DNA of 64,000 bases from Desulfovibrio porci (GTDB lineage: Bacteria > Desulfobacterota > Desulfovibrionia > Desulfovibrionales > Desulfovibrionaceae). Below the pieces are notes generated by a model. The model saw only the letters and a list, made by a program, of their open reading frames with translations, was not told the origin of the DNA and made no database searches. The translations under genes were made by a program, and so were the position numbers. The stretch covers positions 186,001 to 250,000 of the forward strand of contig NZ_VUMH01000003.1 in NCBI RefSeq assembly GCF_009696265.1, read 5' to 3'. Position 1 is the first letter of the stretch. The number at the start of each line of letters is the position of its first letter. This document shows, one piece after another, positions 1-7,840 of the stretch.

Positions 1-1
1 C

Positions 2-196
2 CGGTTGCCGCCGGACGCTGGTTCGGCCAAGGGCTGTTTCGAAGCCCTGCTGCGGCGCGGCATCATTATCCGCCCCTTGAACAGCTACAATCTGCCGGAA
101 CATCTGCGCGTCAGCGTGGGCGACGCCGGGGAAAACGCGGCTTTTCTGGCCGCCATGCGCGAAATTCTGGCCGCGCCCGAAGCGAGGCGCGCATGA
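2..196 (+). CDS. hisC: histidinol-phosphate aminotransferase, C-terminal fragment
   Basis: Only the last 64 or so codons are in the window; the reading frame enters from the left edge. The residues match the end of PLP-dependent histidinol-phosphate aminotransferases: a run of the type RGIIIRPLNSY, then LRVSVG followed by EN and FL, which is the typical HisC tail (substrate-binding arginine region). The enzyme transaminates imidazole acetol phosphate in histidine synthesis. Its stop codon overlaps the cmk start (ATGA), so the two are probably co-transcribed. The identity rests on the tail only, so another class I/II aminotransferase is possible. Confidence 0.75.
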   Translation, partial: RLPPDAGSAKGCFEALLRRGIIIRPLNSYNLPEHLRVSVGDAGENAAFLAAMREILAAPEARRA

Positions 197-879
197 ACGG
201 ACGACTGCCGGTGGTGACGCTGGACGGCCCGGCGGGCGTGGGCAAGACGACCTTGGCCCGGCGCATGGCCGAAAGCTTGGGCCTCGCCTATCTGGATACC
301 GGAGCCATGTTCCGCTGCCTGGCCCTCAAGCTGGGGCCCGGCGCGGAGCGATTGCCGGAAGAAGAACTGCGCGAACGCTGCAAGCAGTGGACCTTCAGCA
401 TCGCGGGCAAGGGCCAGAGCGCCGCGCTGTTCTGCAACGGCCAGGCTGTGCGCGGCGAAGTGCGCACCGAAGAGGTGGGCATGCTGGCCGCGCGCATCGG
501 CACCGTGCCGGTCGTGCGCGAGGTGCTCCGGCAGGCGCAGCGGGCCATGGGCGAACAATCCCCGCTGGTGGCCGAGGGTCGGGACATGGGCACCGTGGTC
601 TTTCCTGACGCGCGCTTCAAATTCTTTCTGGACGCCGCGCCCGAAGTGCGCGCCATGCGCCGCCTGCGCGATCTGGAAAACCGGGGCGAGCACGCGGAAC
701 TGACCTCCCTGACCGAACAGATCCGCCAACGCGACGCTCTGGACCGCAACCGGGCCGTGGCCCCCTTGCGTCCGGCTCAGGACGCCCTGATTGTGGATAC
801 CTCCCATCTGGATATTGAAGGCGTGCTGGGCGTGATGCTGCATCATATCGACGTTCACGGCGGCGCGCAGGCTTTGTGA
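193..879 (+). CDS. cmk: cytidylate kinase
   Basis: Transfers the gamma phosphate of ATP to CMP or dCMP in pyrimidine nucleotide salvage; cytosolic. The 228-residue length is normal for the short bacterial form. The P-loop GPAGVGKTT lies at residues 12-20, followed by YLDTGAMFR, the family's YxDTGAMYR-like motif. An EGRDMGTVVFPDA stretch near residue 130 matches the conserved GRDIGT-VFPDA motif, and the RxRDxxDxxR signature appears as RQRDALDRNRAVAPL. The start overlaps the hisC stop by four bases, indicating translational coupling. Nothing is unusual in the sequence. Confidence 0.95.
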   Translation: MNGRLPVVTLDGPAGVGKTTLARRMAESLGLAYLDTGAMFRCLALKLGPGAERLPEEELRERCKQWTFSIAGKGQSAALFCNGQAVRGEVRTEEVGMLAARIGTVPVVREVLRQAQRAMGEQSPLVAEGRDMGTVVFPDARFKFFLDAAPEVRAMRRLRDLENRGEHAELTSLTEQIRQRDALDRNRAVAPLRPAQDALIVDTSHLDIEGVLGVMLHHIDVHGGAQAL

Positions 880-1050
880 ACTCCGCCCGTGAAGTGACTG
901 CATTCGTCTCCCCCGTCCTTTTTGGCTTCTCTTTCCGCCCCGTCAGGAAATTCCCGTAATCTTTCCGGCGGGGCGCGGCGGATATCCCCTTCCGGCACGC
1001 CGTCGTTTTTTCCGCCCCATGTCCGTCCCCATTCCGCCCTTTCAGATGCA

Positions 1051-1083
1051 GGCAAAAACTGCCCCCTTGCGGCAAAAATTGCC
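1051..1083. promoter_or_regulatory. tandem palindromic sites, candidate enhancer for a sigma-54 promoter
   Basis: Two near-identical interrupted palindromes, GGCAAAAACTGCC at 1051 and GGCAAAAATTGCC at 1071, have centres exactly 20 bp apart, that is on the same face of the helix. They lie about 140-160 bp upstream of the sigma-54-type promoter at 1204. That is the usual place for binding sites of a bacterial enhancer-binding protein. The second copy extends to GCGGCAA/TTGCCGC. The bound protein is unknown. Confidence 0.5.
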
Positions 1084-1203
1084 GCCCCTCTTCCTTCCAT
1101 CGCGACAAGTCTTTGGCATGCCGGAGCCATTACGACATTTTCCCGAACTTACGTGAAATTTTTTAGAAAAAACTCCGTTGATTTTATTTACTTTTATCAA
1201 AAC

Positions 1204-1220
1204 TGGCACGAGCACTGCAT
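1204..1220 (+). promoter_or_regulatory. sigma-54-type -24/-12 promoter
   Basis: TGGCACGAGCACTGCAT matches the RpoN consensus TGGCACG-N4-TTGCW at all but one position, with the invariant GG and GC separated by 10 nt. It sits 67 nt before the TPR-protein start codon at 1287. The rest of the 880-1286 gap holds the tandem sites at 1051-1083 and an AT-rich stretch at 1138-1200, but no convincing gene. Confidence 0.65.
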
Positions 1221-1286
1221 ACAGGAGGGCACAAGCCGCAGGCGCATACGGCGCCAGTTGGCAAACAGCCTCATGGGGAGGACAAC

Positions 1287-1850
1287 ATGGATAATCAGCT
1301 GGATTACGAAATCAATAAGGAATTGGGCGAGTGCTATCTTTTTATGGGCGATTTTGACAAGGCCGAGGAATATTACCGCAAGGCCGCCAACAACAACGCC
1401 CAGAGCGCGGCGCCCTACATGGGGCTGGCCACTGTGGCCGTGCAGCGTTCCGAACTGGATAAAGCCCTGGTGCTTTACCAGAAGGCCGCCGCCGTGGAAG
1501 AAACCGACAAGGCCCTCTGCGGCATCGGTCTGGTCTATATGGAACAGGGCAAGCATGAGGACGCTTTCGGCTACTTCGCCCGCGCGCTGGATAAATCCGC
1601 CGCCAATATTGTGGCGCTGAACTGCTTGGTGCGCGAAGCCTATCAGCTGGGCTGCGTGGAAAAGGTGCTGCCCTATCTGGAAGCCGCGCTGACCAGCAGC
1701 GAGGAAAGCGAGGCCGTGCGCGTGACCCTGGCCGGCTGCCTGATCTATCTGGGCCGCAGCGACGAAGCCCGTCAGCATCTGGAGGCGGTACTGGGCGCCA
1801 ACCCGGCCAACAGCAACGCCAAGGAACTTTTCGACACCATGGCCGCGTAA
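1287..1850 (+). CDS. tetratricopeptide-repeat protein
   Basis: A 187-residue, soluble-looking protein with no signal peptide or membrane segment, built almost entirely of about four to five TPR helical pairs. Examples are the ELGECYLFMGDFDKAEEYYRKA unit near residues 12-33 and the GLVYMEQGKHEDAFGYFARAL unit near residues 85-105. TPR arrays mediate protein-protein contacts; no partner can be named. The start is supported by GGGGAGG five bases upstream. The gene stands alone between cmk and the convergent fcl, behind a sigma-54-type promoter with tandem upstream sites. It is therefore probably switched by a dedicated activator rather than constitutive. A strong hairpin follows at 1913. Confidence 0.8.
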   Translation: MDNQLDYEINKELGECYLFMGDFDKAEEYYRKAANNNAQSAAPYMGLATVAVQRSELDKALVLYQKAAAVEETDKALCGIGLVYMEQGKHEDAFGYFARALDKSAANIVALNCLVREAYQLGCVEKVLPYLEAALTSSEESEAVRVTLAGCLIYLGRSDEARQHLEAVLGANPANSNAKELFDTMAA

Positions 1851-1912
1851 GTCAAAGCCGGGCGTAAATGCCCGGCTTTGCGCGCAGCCAGCAGATACTC
1901 CCCTCCCCACAC

Positions 1913-1952
1913 GATTTTCCGGCCCCCGGCGGGTGCCTGGGGCCGGAAAATC
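1913..1952. terminator. bidirectional terminator hairpin
   Basis: A perfect 14-bp stem, GATTTTCCGGCCCC paired with GGGGCCGGAAAATC, with a 12-nt loop that can pair further. It lies between the convergent TPR gene and fcl. The A/T-rich ends of the stem give U runs in both directions. A smaller hairpin at 1860-1880 (GCCGGGC/GCCCGGC) directly follows the TPR stop codon and may act first. Confidence 0.6.
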
Positions 1953-1969
1953 TCTTTCTCAGGGGAAGC

Positions 1970-2000
1970 AGCGCCGACGCGGGTCAACCACGTCGGCGCT
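1970..2000. repeat. 10-bp inverted repeat between convergent genes
   Basis: AGCGCCGACG at 1970 pairs with CGTCGGCGCT at 1991 across an 11-nt loop. It lies just beyond the strong hairpin at 1913 in the gap between the TPR gene and fcl. It could serve as a second terminator for the fcl transcript, although no clear T run follows on the minus strand. Confidence 0.4.
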
Positions 2001-2092
2001 CTGCTGTTCAGGAAATCTTATAGTTTCTTGAAAAGCTCCTTTGAAACGTCGGCAGCGACGCATGAAGGAGCAACGCTTATATCACAGGCTTG

Positions 2093-3028
2093 TTATGCCC
2101 GCGCCCTGGTTTGCAAGAAATCCTGAAACGTCTCCCGTAACCCGTCTTCCAGGCTGATGCGCGGCCGCCAGCCCATGGCAAGAATTTTGCCCGAATCCAT
2201 CAACTTTCTGGGGGTGCCGTCCGGCTTCGCCGGATCCGTGCTGATTTCCCCTTCAAAGTCCGTAATGCGGGCGACAAGCCGCGCCACATCCAGAATGGTC
2301 AGCTCTTTCTGACTGCCCACATTGACGTGTTCAAAATCCGAATACTTCTCCAGCAAAAACACGCAGGCTTCGGCCATGTCGTCCACATGCAGGAATTCGC
2401 GCAGGGCCGTGCCGCTGCCCCAGATGGTCACCTTTTCCGCTCCGGCCGTCCGGGCCTCGTGAAAACGCCGGATCAGCGCCGGGATGACATGGCTGTCCTC
2501 AAGGTGATAGTTGTCCCCCGGCCCATACAGGTTGGTGGGCATGGCGCTGATGGCGTCAAAGCCATACTGTCTCCTGTAGGCCTGGCACATCTTGATGCCG
2601 GAAATTTTGGCCAAGGCGTAAGCGTCGTTGGTGGGCTCCAGGGGGCCGGTGAGCAGATATTCTTCCTTGATGGGCTGGGGACAGAGCTTGGGATAGATAC
2701 ATGACGAGCCGAGAAACAGCAGCTTTTTGCAGCCATTGCGGTAGGCGCTGTCAATGACGTTATTTTGTATCTGCAGGTTCTGGTACATGAATTCCGCCGG
2801 ATAAGCCGCATTGGCATGGATGCCGCCCACCTTGGCCGCCGCCAGGATCACATATTCCGGCCTGTACTCCGCAAAAAAACGGCGCGCCGCAACCTGATCG
2901 CACAAATCCAGCTCCGCGTGCGTGCGTACAAGCTGATTATTGTACCCGGCGCGGGCCAGTGCGCGGCAAATCGCACCGCCCGCAAGGCCGCGATGGCCGG
3001 CCACATAGATGAGGCCATCCTTGCGCAT
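2093..3028 (-). CDS. fcl: GDP-L-fucose synthase
   Basis: NADPH-dependent epimerase/reductase that converts GDP-4-keto-6-deoxy-mannose to GDP-L-fucose. The protein has 311 residues, normal for the family. An N-terminal Rossmann motif GHRGLAGG lies at residues 11-18. The catalytic serine is in GSSCIYP (107-113) and the YxxxK pair is Y137/K141 in AYALAK. The family's NLYGPGDNY block is near residue 177. It begins three bases after the gmd stop, so the two are one operon supplying fucose for surface polysaccharide or glycoprotein. No fucosyltransferase is adjacent; the nearest sugar transferase is at 4553-6136. Confidence 0.95.
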   Translation of the reverse strand: MRKDGLIYVAGHRGLAGGAICRALARAGYNNQLVRTHAELDLCDQVAARRFFAEYRPEYVILAAAKVGGIHANAAYPAEFMYQNLQIQNNVIDSAYRNGCKKLLFLGSSCIYPKLCPQPIKEEYLLTGPLEPTNDAYALAKISGIKMCQAYRRQYGFDAISAMPTNLYGPGDNYHLEDSHVIPALIRRFHEARTAGAEKVTIWGSGTALREFLHVDDMAEACVFLLEKYSDFEHVNVGSQKELTILDVARLVARITDFEGEISTDPAKPDGTPRKLMDSGKILAMGWRPRISLEDGLRETFQDFLQTRARA

Positions 3029-3031
3029 GTT

Positions 3032-4180
3032 TTACTCGTTATGCCTGAAGGTTCTGAAGCCGGCCACCTTGCACACGGCGTCGCGCATACTCAGTTGGAG
3101 ATCTTCGCGCGTCATTTCAGCCACCATGTCCTCGAAAGCCGTTTTGGGTTCCCAGCCCAGCCTTTTCTTGGCCTTGGCAGGGTCGCCCAGCAAAGTTTCC
3201 ACTTCCGTGGGACGGAAGTAGCGCGGATCCACCCGCACGATGACGTCACCGGGCTTGACATGACACTCCATGCACTGCCGTCCCCCGGCCGCCTGAGCCA
3301 GCCGGGGGAGATCCACGGCGGTCACTATTCCGGTTTCGTCAAGTCCGCCGCCCTGCCAGACAAGCGTCAGCCCCACCTCGGCCGCCGCCGCATTGACGAA
3401 ATCCCGCACCGAGAACTGCCGCCCGGTGGCGATGACAAAGTCATCCGGCTGTTCCTGCTGGAGCATAAGCCATTGCATTTCCACATAGTCACGGGCATGT
3501 CCCCAGTCCCGTTTGGCATCCAGATTACCGAGGTAGAGGCAATCCTGCAGGTCCAGCACCATACGCGACAGCGCGCGGGTGATCTTGCGGGTCACAAAGG
3601 TTTCGCCGCGGATGGGCGATTCATGGTTGAACAAAATCCCGTTGCAGGCGTACATGCCGTAGGCTTCACGGTAGTTGACCGTGATCCAGTACGCGTAAAG
3701 TTTGGCGCAAGCATAGGGCGAACGGGGATAGAAGGGCGTTTTCTCGGTCTGCGGCATTTCCCGCACCAGACCGAACAACTCGGATGTGGATGCCTGATAA
3801 AAACGCGTATGGTCGGTCAACGCGGCGATGCGGATGGCTTCCAGCAGACGCAATGCGCCCAGGGCATCCACATCCGCCGTGTATTCCGGCGATTCAAACG
3901 AAACCTGCACATGGCTCTGGGCCGCCAGATTATAGACTTCGTCCGGCTTTACTTCCTGCATGATACGCACGAGGTTGCTGGAATCGCTGAGGTCGCCGTA
4001 ATGCAGAATAAAATGCCGTTCACTGGCGTGCGGATCCTGGTACAGGTGATCTATGCGATCCGTATTGAAGAGGGATGCCCGGCGTTTGACGCCATGAACT
4101 TCATAGCCCTTGCGCAGCAGAAATTCCGCGAGATACGCGCCGTCCTGCCCGGTAATGCCGGTGATGAGAGCCTTTTTCAT
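3032..4180 (-). CDS. gmd: GDP-mannose 4,6-dehydratase
   Basis: First committed step of GDP-L-fucose (or GDP-rhamnose) synthesis: oxidises C4 and dehydrates C5-C6 of GDP-mannose using bound NADP. It has 382 residues. The Rossmann motif [15 protein letters not shown] starts at residue 8. The catalytic set is T132 and E134 in STSELFG, and Y156 and K160 in [10 protein letters not shown], all intact. It is followed after three bases by fcl. The pair lies downstream of tRNA-Ala and its terminator in the same direction, so gmd needs a promoter within 4181-4339; I see no convincing one. Base composition here is visibly less GC-rich than in flanking genes, which would fit acquisition. Confidence 0.95.
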   Translation of the reverse strand: MKKALITGITGQDGAYLAEFLLRKGYEVHGVKRRASLFNTDRIDHLYQDPHASERHFILHYGDLSDSSNLVRIMQEVKPDEVYNLAAQSHVQVSFESPEYTADVDALGALRLLEAIRIAALTDHTRFYQASTSELFGLVREMPQTEKTPFYPRSPYACAKLYAYWITVNYREAYGMYACNGILFNHESPIRGETFVTRKITRALSRMVLDLQDCLYLGNLDAKRDWGHARDYVEMQWLMLQQEQPDDFVIATGRQFSVRDFVNAAAAEVGLTLVWQGGGLDETGIVTAVDLPRLAQAAGGRQCMECHVKPGDVIVRVDPRYFRPTEVETLLGDPAKAKKRLGWEPKTAFEDMVAEMTREDLQLSMRDAVCKVAGFRTFRHNE

Positions 4181-4339
4181 GATCGTTTCCGCTGCCTGTT
4201 ATGTGGATGTGGGACAATCCGGCCAGCGCCGTTCCGCCCGTATAAAACCCGAAAAGCACATGTACCGGGAAGATTTATCGTTATCCGCAAACAGCGCCAT
4301 GCCCATGAACGCTTTATCGGCAGCTATTCGGCCAAGAAA

Positions 4340-4367
4340 AAGGACTTACGGTGAACCGTAAGTCCTT
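4340..4367 (-). terminator. intrinsic terminator of tRNA-Ala
   Basis: A perfect 12-bp stem, AAGGACTTACGG with CCGTAAGTCCTT, and a four-base loop. On the minus strand it is followed by TTTTTCTT. It begins nine bases after the encoded CCA end of the tRNA and isolates the tRNA transcript from gmd-fcl. Confidence 0.85.
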
Positions 4368-4375
4368 GATATTTA

Positions 4376-4451
4376 TGGTGGAGAAGAAGGGATTTGAACC
4401 CTCGACCCCCGCCTTGCGAAGGCGATGCTCTCCCAGCTGAGCTACTTCCCC
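4376..4451 (-). tRNA. tRNA-Ala (CGC)
   Basis: A full 76-nt cloverleaf on the minus strand. The acceptor stem GGGGAAG/CTTCTCC contains the G3-U70 wobble that identifies alanine tRNAs. D-arm AGCTC..GAGC is present. The anticodon loop TTCGCAA gives anticodon CGC, reading GCG codons. The T-arm contains GGTTCAAATCC. A73 and the 3' CCA are encoded. It has its own promoter (4478-4506) and terminator (4340-4367). Confidence 0.95.
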
Positions 4452-4477
4452 ACAAATGGAAACACTGTGGAAAGAAC

Positions 4478-4506
4478 TTCTTAGGCAAAAGGGAACAAAG
4501 TGTCAA
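4478..4506 (-). promoter_or_regulatory. sigma-70-type promoter of tRNA-Ala
   Basis: Minus-strand TTGACA at 4501-4506 and TAAGAA at 4478-4483, with a 17-nt spacer. Transcription would start about 20 nt before the mature 5' end of tRNA-Ala. Confidence 0.75.
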
Positions 4507-4552
4507 GCCTTTCTCCTCTCCCGGATGCGCGCTTCTCCCCGCGCTTTATCCG

Positions 4553-6136
4553 TCAGATATCCAATGCTCCCCGGATGCGCGCCACACGGTGCGCATAGGT
4601 ATGGCCCGCGCGCAGATGCTCCCGCCAGGCCCGGCGCAGTTCGAGGGCCTGGCTCGGGTCGGCGCGCAGGGCTGCCAGCCGGGAAGGAACCTCCGCCGGG
4701 CCGTGCAGCGTTATGGGCCGGGTCAGGGCCTCTGAAAAAATCTCCAGCCCCGGTGTGGCGTCGCTCAAGAGCAGACCGCCGGCGGCCCAGACGTCGAAAT
4801 GGCGCTGGCTCAGACTGTGCGGCAAAAGCAGGCTGGTCACGTTGAGCACGGCCCCGGCCCGGCGGTAGAATTCAGGCAGATCCGTGTAATAGTCCACAGA
4901 CGGCAACACTTCGCAGTCCGGCAACAGATCCCGCCAGCCCGCGTCGCCCACCACGCGCATACCGGCAGCCAGCCCGGTCCGCACCCAGCGGGCGCGGTTG
5001 GTCCGGGAGCACAGTTCCGCGCCCAGACCGGCGCAACGCACATCCTGTCCCGGCCAGGGGAAAAAGCCAAATTTTTGCAGCCACCAGTGGAAATGCGGGC
5101 TGTCCGCCGGGCCAGTGGCCCGCTCCAGCAGGCTGTGGGCTTCCTGTTCCAGAACCGGCGGCACGCGGGCCGCCGCGAAAAAACGCTCCCGTTCCGGAAA
5201 GGCCGAACGCCCCACGAACAGGGGCGGATTCAGCGCCAGGCGCGCCGCCTCCTTTTCGTCCGGTATATCCCGCCACATCTGTGGGGCCACGGCCAGAGGC
5301 AGATGCCAGACCCGCCGGGCTCCGGCGGCCCGCAGGCCGGGGATGAAACTGTCGTCGGTCACGAACAGCGCGGCCTCGCGCCACCAAGGCAGGCGCAGGC
5401 CGGAGAGCAGATGCCAGGGATTGTCCACAAACCAGACGGCCACCGGCACGCCCAAGGCCCGGCAGAGATAAAAAATCCGGCCGTCCGGGTCCAGGCCGCG
5501 CAGGTTGACGGAGAGCAGCAAGACGGGCCTGCGTCCGGCCGGCAACTGCTCCCAGGCAGGCAAGAAATGCGCCTCGTCTTTGCACGACGGCACTGTTTCC
5601 AGCACCGGCCCGAAACCGGCCTCGCCCAAGGCTTGCCTTACTTCCTGATGCAGCAGTTGCCGCTCCGTGCCGGGCAGCAGCACCGGGCCGCGTCCGCCCT
5701 CCTCCGCCACTCGCGTGGCGTTCCATTGACGCGCCAGCCGCGCGGCGTTCAGACGTCCCAGCAGCGGCCCCCAGAAATCCGGGGCCAGCCGCAAGCCGGG
5801 CCGGTAAAACAACACCGTACAGCGCCCGGCCAGCTCCACGGCCCGCTCATCCGTGACCCGTCGCCAATGTTCGGGGAGACGGCGTTCCACCTCCGGGCGC
5901 ACAGCCTCCAGACGCCGCAGGGTTTCCGGCTCTTCCAGCCAGAAGACTTCCGCGTCGGGCCGCGCGTCCCGCGCAAAGGGCAGTTCCCAAGGCCGCCCAG
6001 GCCCCAAGCCCAGCAGAAGCAGGGCATCGCCCGATCCCAGCCGTTCCCAGGCTTCGGGAGTGTCGGGCAGGCTCAGAACGCGCCCGGCGAAATCAGGCAA
6101 ACGGACGCGCTGGGGCATTGGGGCGTGGTCGGGCAT
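4553..6136 (-). CDS. CgeB/DUF3880-type glycosyltransferase
   Basis: A 527-residue cytosolic protein of the GT4-like fold seen in CgeB family members, which in Desulfovibrio are numerous and often tied to surface or flagellin glycosylation (family knowledge, not shown here). The N-terminal third is a variable, leucine-rich region. The middle carries the DUF3880-like block with WFVDNPWHLLSG near residue 235 and FVTDDSFIPGL near 260. The C-terminal Rossmann half has YTDLPEFYRRAGAVLNVTSLLL and FDVWAAGGLLLSD, the usual donor-nucleotide region. Donor and acceptor are unknown; the nearby gmd-fcl pair makes GDP-fucose, but a link is inference only. The gene stands alone downstream of sodC. Confidence 0.75.
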   Translation of the reverse strand: MPDHAPMPQRVRLPDFAGRVLSLPDTPEAWERLGSGDALLLLGLGPGRPWELPFARDARPDAEVFWLEEPETLRRLEAVRPEVERRLPEHWRRVTDERAVELAGRCTVLFYRPGLRLAPDFWGPLLGRLNAARLARQWNATRVAEEGGRGPVLLPGTERQLLHQEVRQALGEAGFGPVLETVPSCKDEAHFLPAWEQLPAGRRPVLLLSVNLRGLDPDGRIFYLCRALGVPVAVWFVDNPWHLLSGLRLPWWREAALFVTDDSFIPGLRAAGARRVWHLPLAVAPQMWRDIPDEKEAARLALNPPLFVGRSAFPERERFFAAARVPPVLEQEAHSLLERATGPADSPHFHWWLQKFGFFPWPGQDVRCAGLGAELCSRTNRARWVRTGLAAGMRVVGDAGWRDLLPDCEVLPSVDYYTDLPEFYRRAGAVLNVTSLLLPHSLSQRHFDVWAAGGLLLSDATPGLEIFSEALTRPITLHGPAEVPSRLAALRADPSQALELRRAWREHLRAGHTYAHRVARIRGALDI

Positions 6137-6211
6137 AGTTCCTCACATAAAAAACGACTGCACCAGCATAGCCGCCATGAACCACAAACCGCAAGGCCGT
6201 GCGGCGCGAAA

Positions 6212-6237
6212 AAGCCCCGCCGGAAACGGCGGGGCTT
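6212..6237 (-). terminator. terminator of sodC
   Basis: An 11-bp perfect stem, AAGCCCCGCCG/CGGCGGGGCTT, capped by a GAAA tetraloop. It begins 30 nt after the sodC stop on the minus strand and is followed by TTTCGC, so the T run is short. Confidence 0.7.
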
Positions 6238-6267
6238 GCGGGCAGAAGGAATAAGGAAGATATGAGT

Positions 6268-6801
6268 TTACTTGATGACACCGCAGGCGATGCGCGCGCC
6301 GCCCCCGCCCAGAGGCGGATTATCGGTGTAGTTGTCGCCGCCGGCATGAATCATTACGGAGCGGCCTTTCAGATCCTTGACCTGAAGATCGGCGACGTGC
6401 AGCTTGGTCTTGACCGTGCCGTTGGCGTCAGCCACGATGTGCGGCAGGTCGCCCTTATGGCCGTCCTTGCCGGGTCCGGCATGCTTGTTGGTTTTCATGG
6501 GATCGTAGTGCCCGCCGGCGGCCAGACCGGCCACCATTTTGCCGTCCTTTTCAGCCGGCGCGCAGGAGGCGTTTTCATGCACGTGCATGCCGCGCTCGCC
6601 CTCAGGCAGGCCCGTCAGATCCACAATGATGTCCACGCCGCCGTCGGCGTCCGAAAAGGTGATGACGCCGATTTCCTCGCCGATGCCATCGGCGCTGATT
6701 TTATTCACCGGGGTTTTGACGCTTTCCGCCTGAGCGGCGGCTCCCATCAGCAACAACCCGCCGCAGAGCAGCAGGGCGAAACTCGCTGTTTTCAATTTCA
6801 T
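6268..6801 (-). CDS. sodC: periplasmic Cu/Zn superoxide dismutase
   Basis: Dismutates superoxide to hydrogen peroxide and oxygen in the periplasm. The chosen start gives 177 residues and is preceded by AAGGAG seven bases upstream. The longer upstream frame lacks a ribosome site. Residues 1-25 form a Sec signal peptide ending AAAQA. Copper and zinc ligands are visible as GMHVHE, GGHYDP, HKGDLPHI and VMIHAGGD. Two cysteines (ASC and the near-terminal IAC) can form the conserved disulfide, and the family's GGGGARIACGVI tail is complete. The gene is monocistronic, with a sigma-70-type promoter and a Fur-like box upstream. The enzyme protects an anaerobe against transient oxygen or host oxidative burst. 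Confidence 0.95.
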   Translation of the reverse strand: MKLKTASFALLLCGGLLLMGAAAQAESVKTPVNKISADGIGEEIGVITFSDADGGVDIIVDLTGLPEGERGMHVHENASCAPAEKDGKMVAGLAAGGHYDPMKTNKHAGPGKDGHKGDLPHIVADANGTVKTKLHVADLQVKDLKGRSVMIHAGGDNYTDNPPLGGGGARIACGVIK

Positions 6802-6873
6802 TGTTATGCTCCTTACTATTCGGAAACACCCTCCGTTCCGGCCGGAACGGCAGGAATTTTTCATCCTGCAGAA

Positions 6874-6922
6874 AGGTTAGCCTGTTTTTCAGACTTTCGT
6901 CAACACACGAATAATTATTATC
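6874..6922 (-). promoter_or_regulatory. sodC promoter with Fur/PerR-like box
   Basis: Minus-strand TTGACG at 6898-6903 and TAACCT at 6874-6879, 18 nt apart. Immediately upstream of the -35, at 6909-6922, is GATAATAATTATTC. This matches the 6-1-6 Fur core GATAAT-N-ATTATC at 11 of 12 positions. The placement suggests metal- or peroxide-dependent control by a Fur-family regulator. Confidence 0.5.
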
Positions 6923-7044
6923 GATTTATATAAAATCCGGATAGATACATCCGCCGCAACGCGCCGTGCGCCCGGCCGGTTCCGCCCGGCATCAAGACTT
7001 GGCGAGCGGCTCAAAAAAGTGTATGTTTATGTGTTGGGATTTTT

Positions 7045-7692
7045 ATGAAGGAATATCGCGACCATTACTTCCTCAAGGCCAAGCGGGAAAATTATCCGGC
7101 CCGCTCGGTCTACAAGCTGAAAGAGCTGGACGCCAAATTCCGCCTGCTCAAGCCGGGCATGCGCGTTCTGGATCTGGGGGCCGCTCCCGGTTCCTGGTCC
7201 TTGGGCGCGGCGGAAAAGGTGGGCGCCAAAGGCCTTGTCCTGGCTTGCGACATCCAGAGCACGGAGACGGCCTTTCCGCCCCAGGTGCTCTTCATGCAGG
7301 AGGACGTCTTTCAGCGTTCCGCCGCCTTTGAGGCCAGACTTCTTGAACTGGGCCCTTTTGACCTGGTCATCAGCGACATGGCTCCCCGCACCACGGGCAC
7401 CCGCTTCACGGATCAGGCCCGTTCCCTGGAACTGGCTCAGGAAGCTCTGACCGTGGCCTGCCTGCATCTGAAGCAGGGCGGCAATTTCGTGGTCAAAATC
7501 TTTATGGGGCCGGATGTTCAGGAACTGCTCGCGCCCATGCGCAAGGCGTTCGGCACGGTCAAATCCTTCAAACCCAAGAGTTCGCGCGCCGAAAGCAAGG
7601 AGACGTTTTTCACGGCTCTGGGCTTTCGCGGCGGCGCGTCCGCAAGCGGGACCGGCGATGCCGGGCCCGCGCTGTCCCCGGCTTTTGTCTGA
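7045..7692 (+). CDS. rlmE: 23S rRNA 2'-O-methyltransferase E
   Basis: SAM-dependent methylation of the ribose of U2552 (E. coli numbering) in the 23S rRNA A-loop, a late step in 50S assembly. The 215-residue protein has the SAM-binding motif [11 protein letters not shown] at residues 41-51. The catalytic K-D-K-E tetrad is intact: K24, D111 (SDMAP), K151 (VVKIF) and E186. About 20 extra residues after the catalytic core are low complexity. The start follows only a weak GGGA, so translation may be modest. yebC lies downstream, separated by a truncated R2 repeat. Confidence 0.95.
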   Translation: MKEYRDHYFLKAKRENYPARSVYKLKELDAKFRLLKPGMRVLDLGAAPGSWSLGAAEKVGAKGLVLACDIQSTETAFPPQVLFMQEDVFQRSAAFEARLLELGPFDLVISDMAPRTTGTRFTDQARSLELAQEALTVACLHLKQGGNFVVKIFMGPDVQELLAPMRKAFGTVKSFKPKSSRAESKETFFTALGFRGGASASGTGDAGPALSPAFV

Positions 7693-7717
7693 ACCGCCGC
7701 GCGGCTCAGACAGCATC

Positions 7718-7810
7718 CAGCGAAAAACCGCCGTTTTTTGCTGCATCCACGCCGCATTGCGGCGCGCGGCCCTGCGGGCCGCGAGATCATTTCACAGGTG
7801 AAAGGCTCTA
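7718..7810 (+). repeat. R2 intergenic repeat, left-truncated copy
   Basis: Similar along its length to the full R2 copy at 36498-36641: a first hairpin (CAGCGAAAAAC at 7718 with GTTTTTTGCTG at 7733), the shared stretch ATCCACGCCGC, a short GCCGC/GCGGC hairpin, a third hairpin (CGCGGCC/GGGCCGCG), and a tail ending GAAAGGCTCTA. Stem sequences differ between copies while pairing is kept. The left terminal repeat of the full copy is missing here. It fills most of the rlmE-yebC gap. Confidence 0.65.
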
Positions 7811-7840
7811 ATACTTTTACGGTTTTTTTCGGGAGGTTTT

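Noticed and set aside
922..1620. A 232-codon frame covering the gap before the TPR gene
   Set aside because: It overlaps the TPR gene in another frame, has no ribosome site, and spans the sigma-54 promoter and tandem sites.
4300..4325. A sigma-28 promoter (GCCGATAA) ahead of gmd
   Set aside because: The -10-like box is exact, but no TAAA -35 lies at the required distance and it abuts the tRNA terminator.
2765..4354. A 529-codon plus-strand frame
   Set aside because: Antisense to gmd and part of fcl, both of which are unmistakable; no motifs in the plus-strand product.
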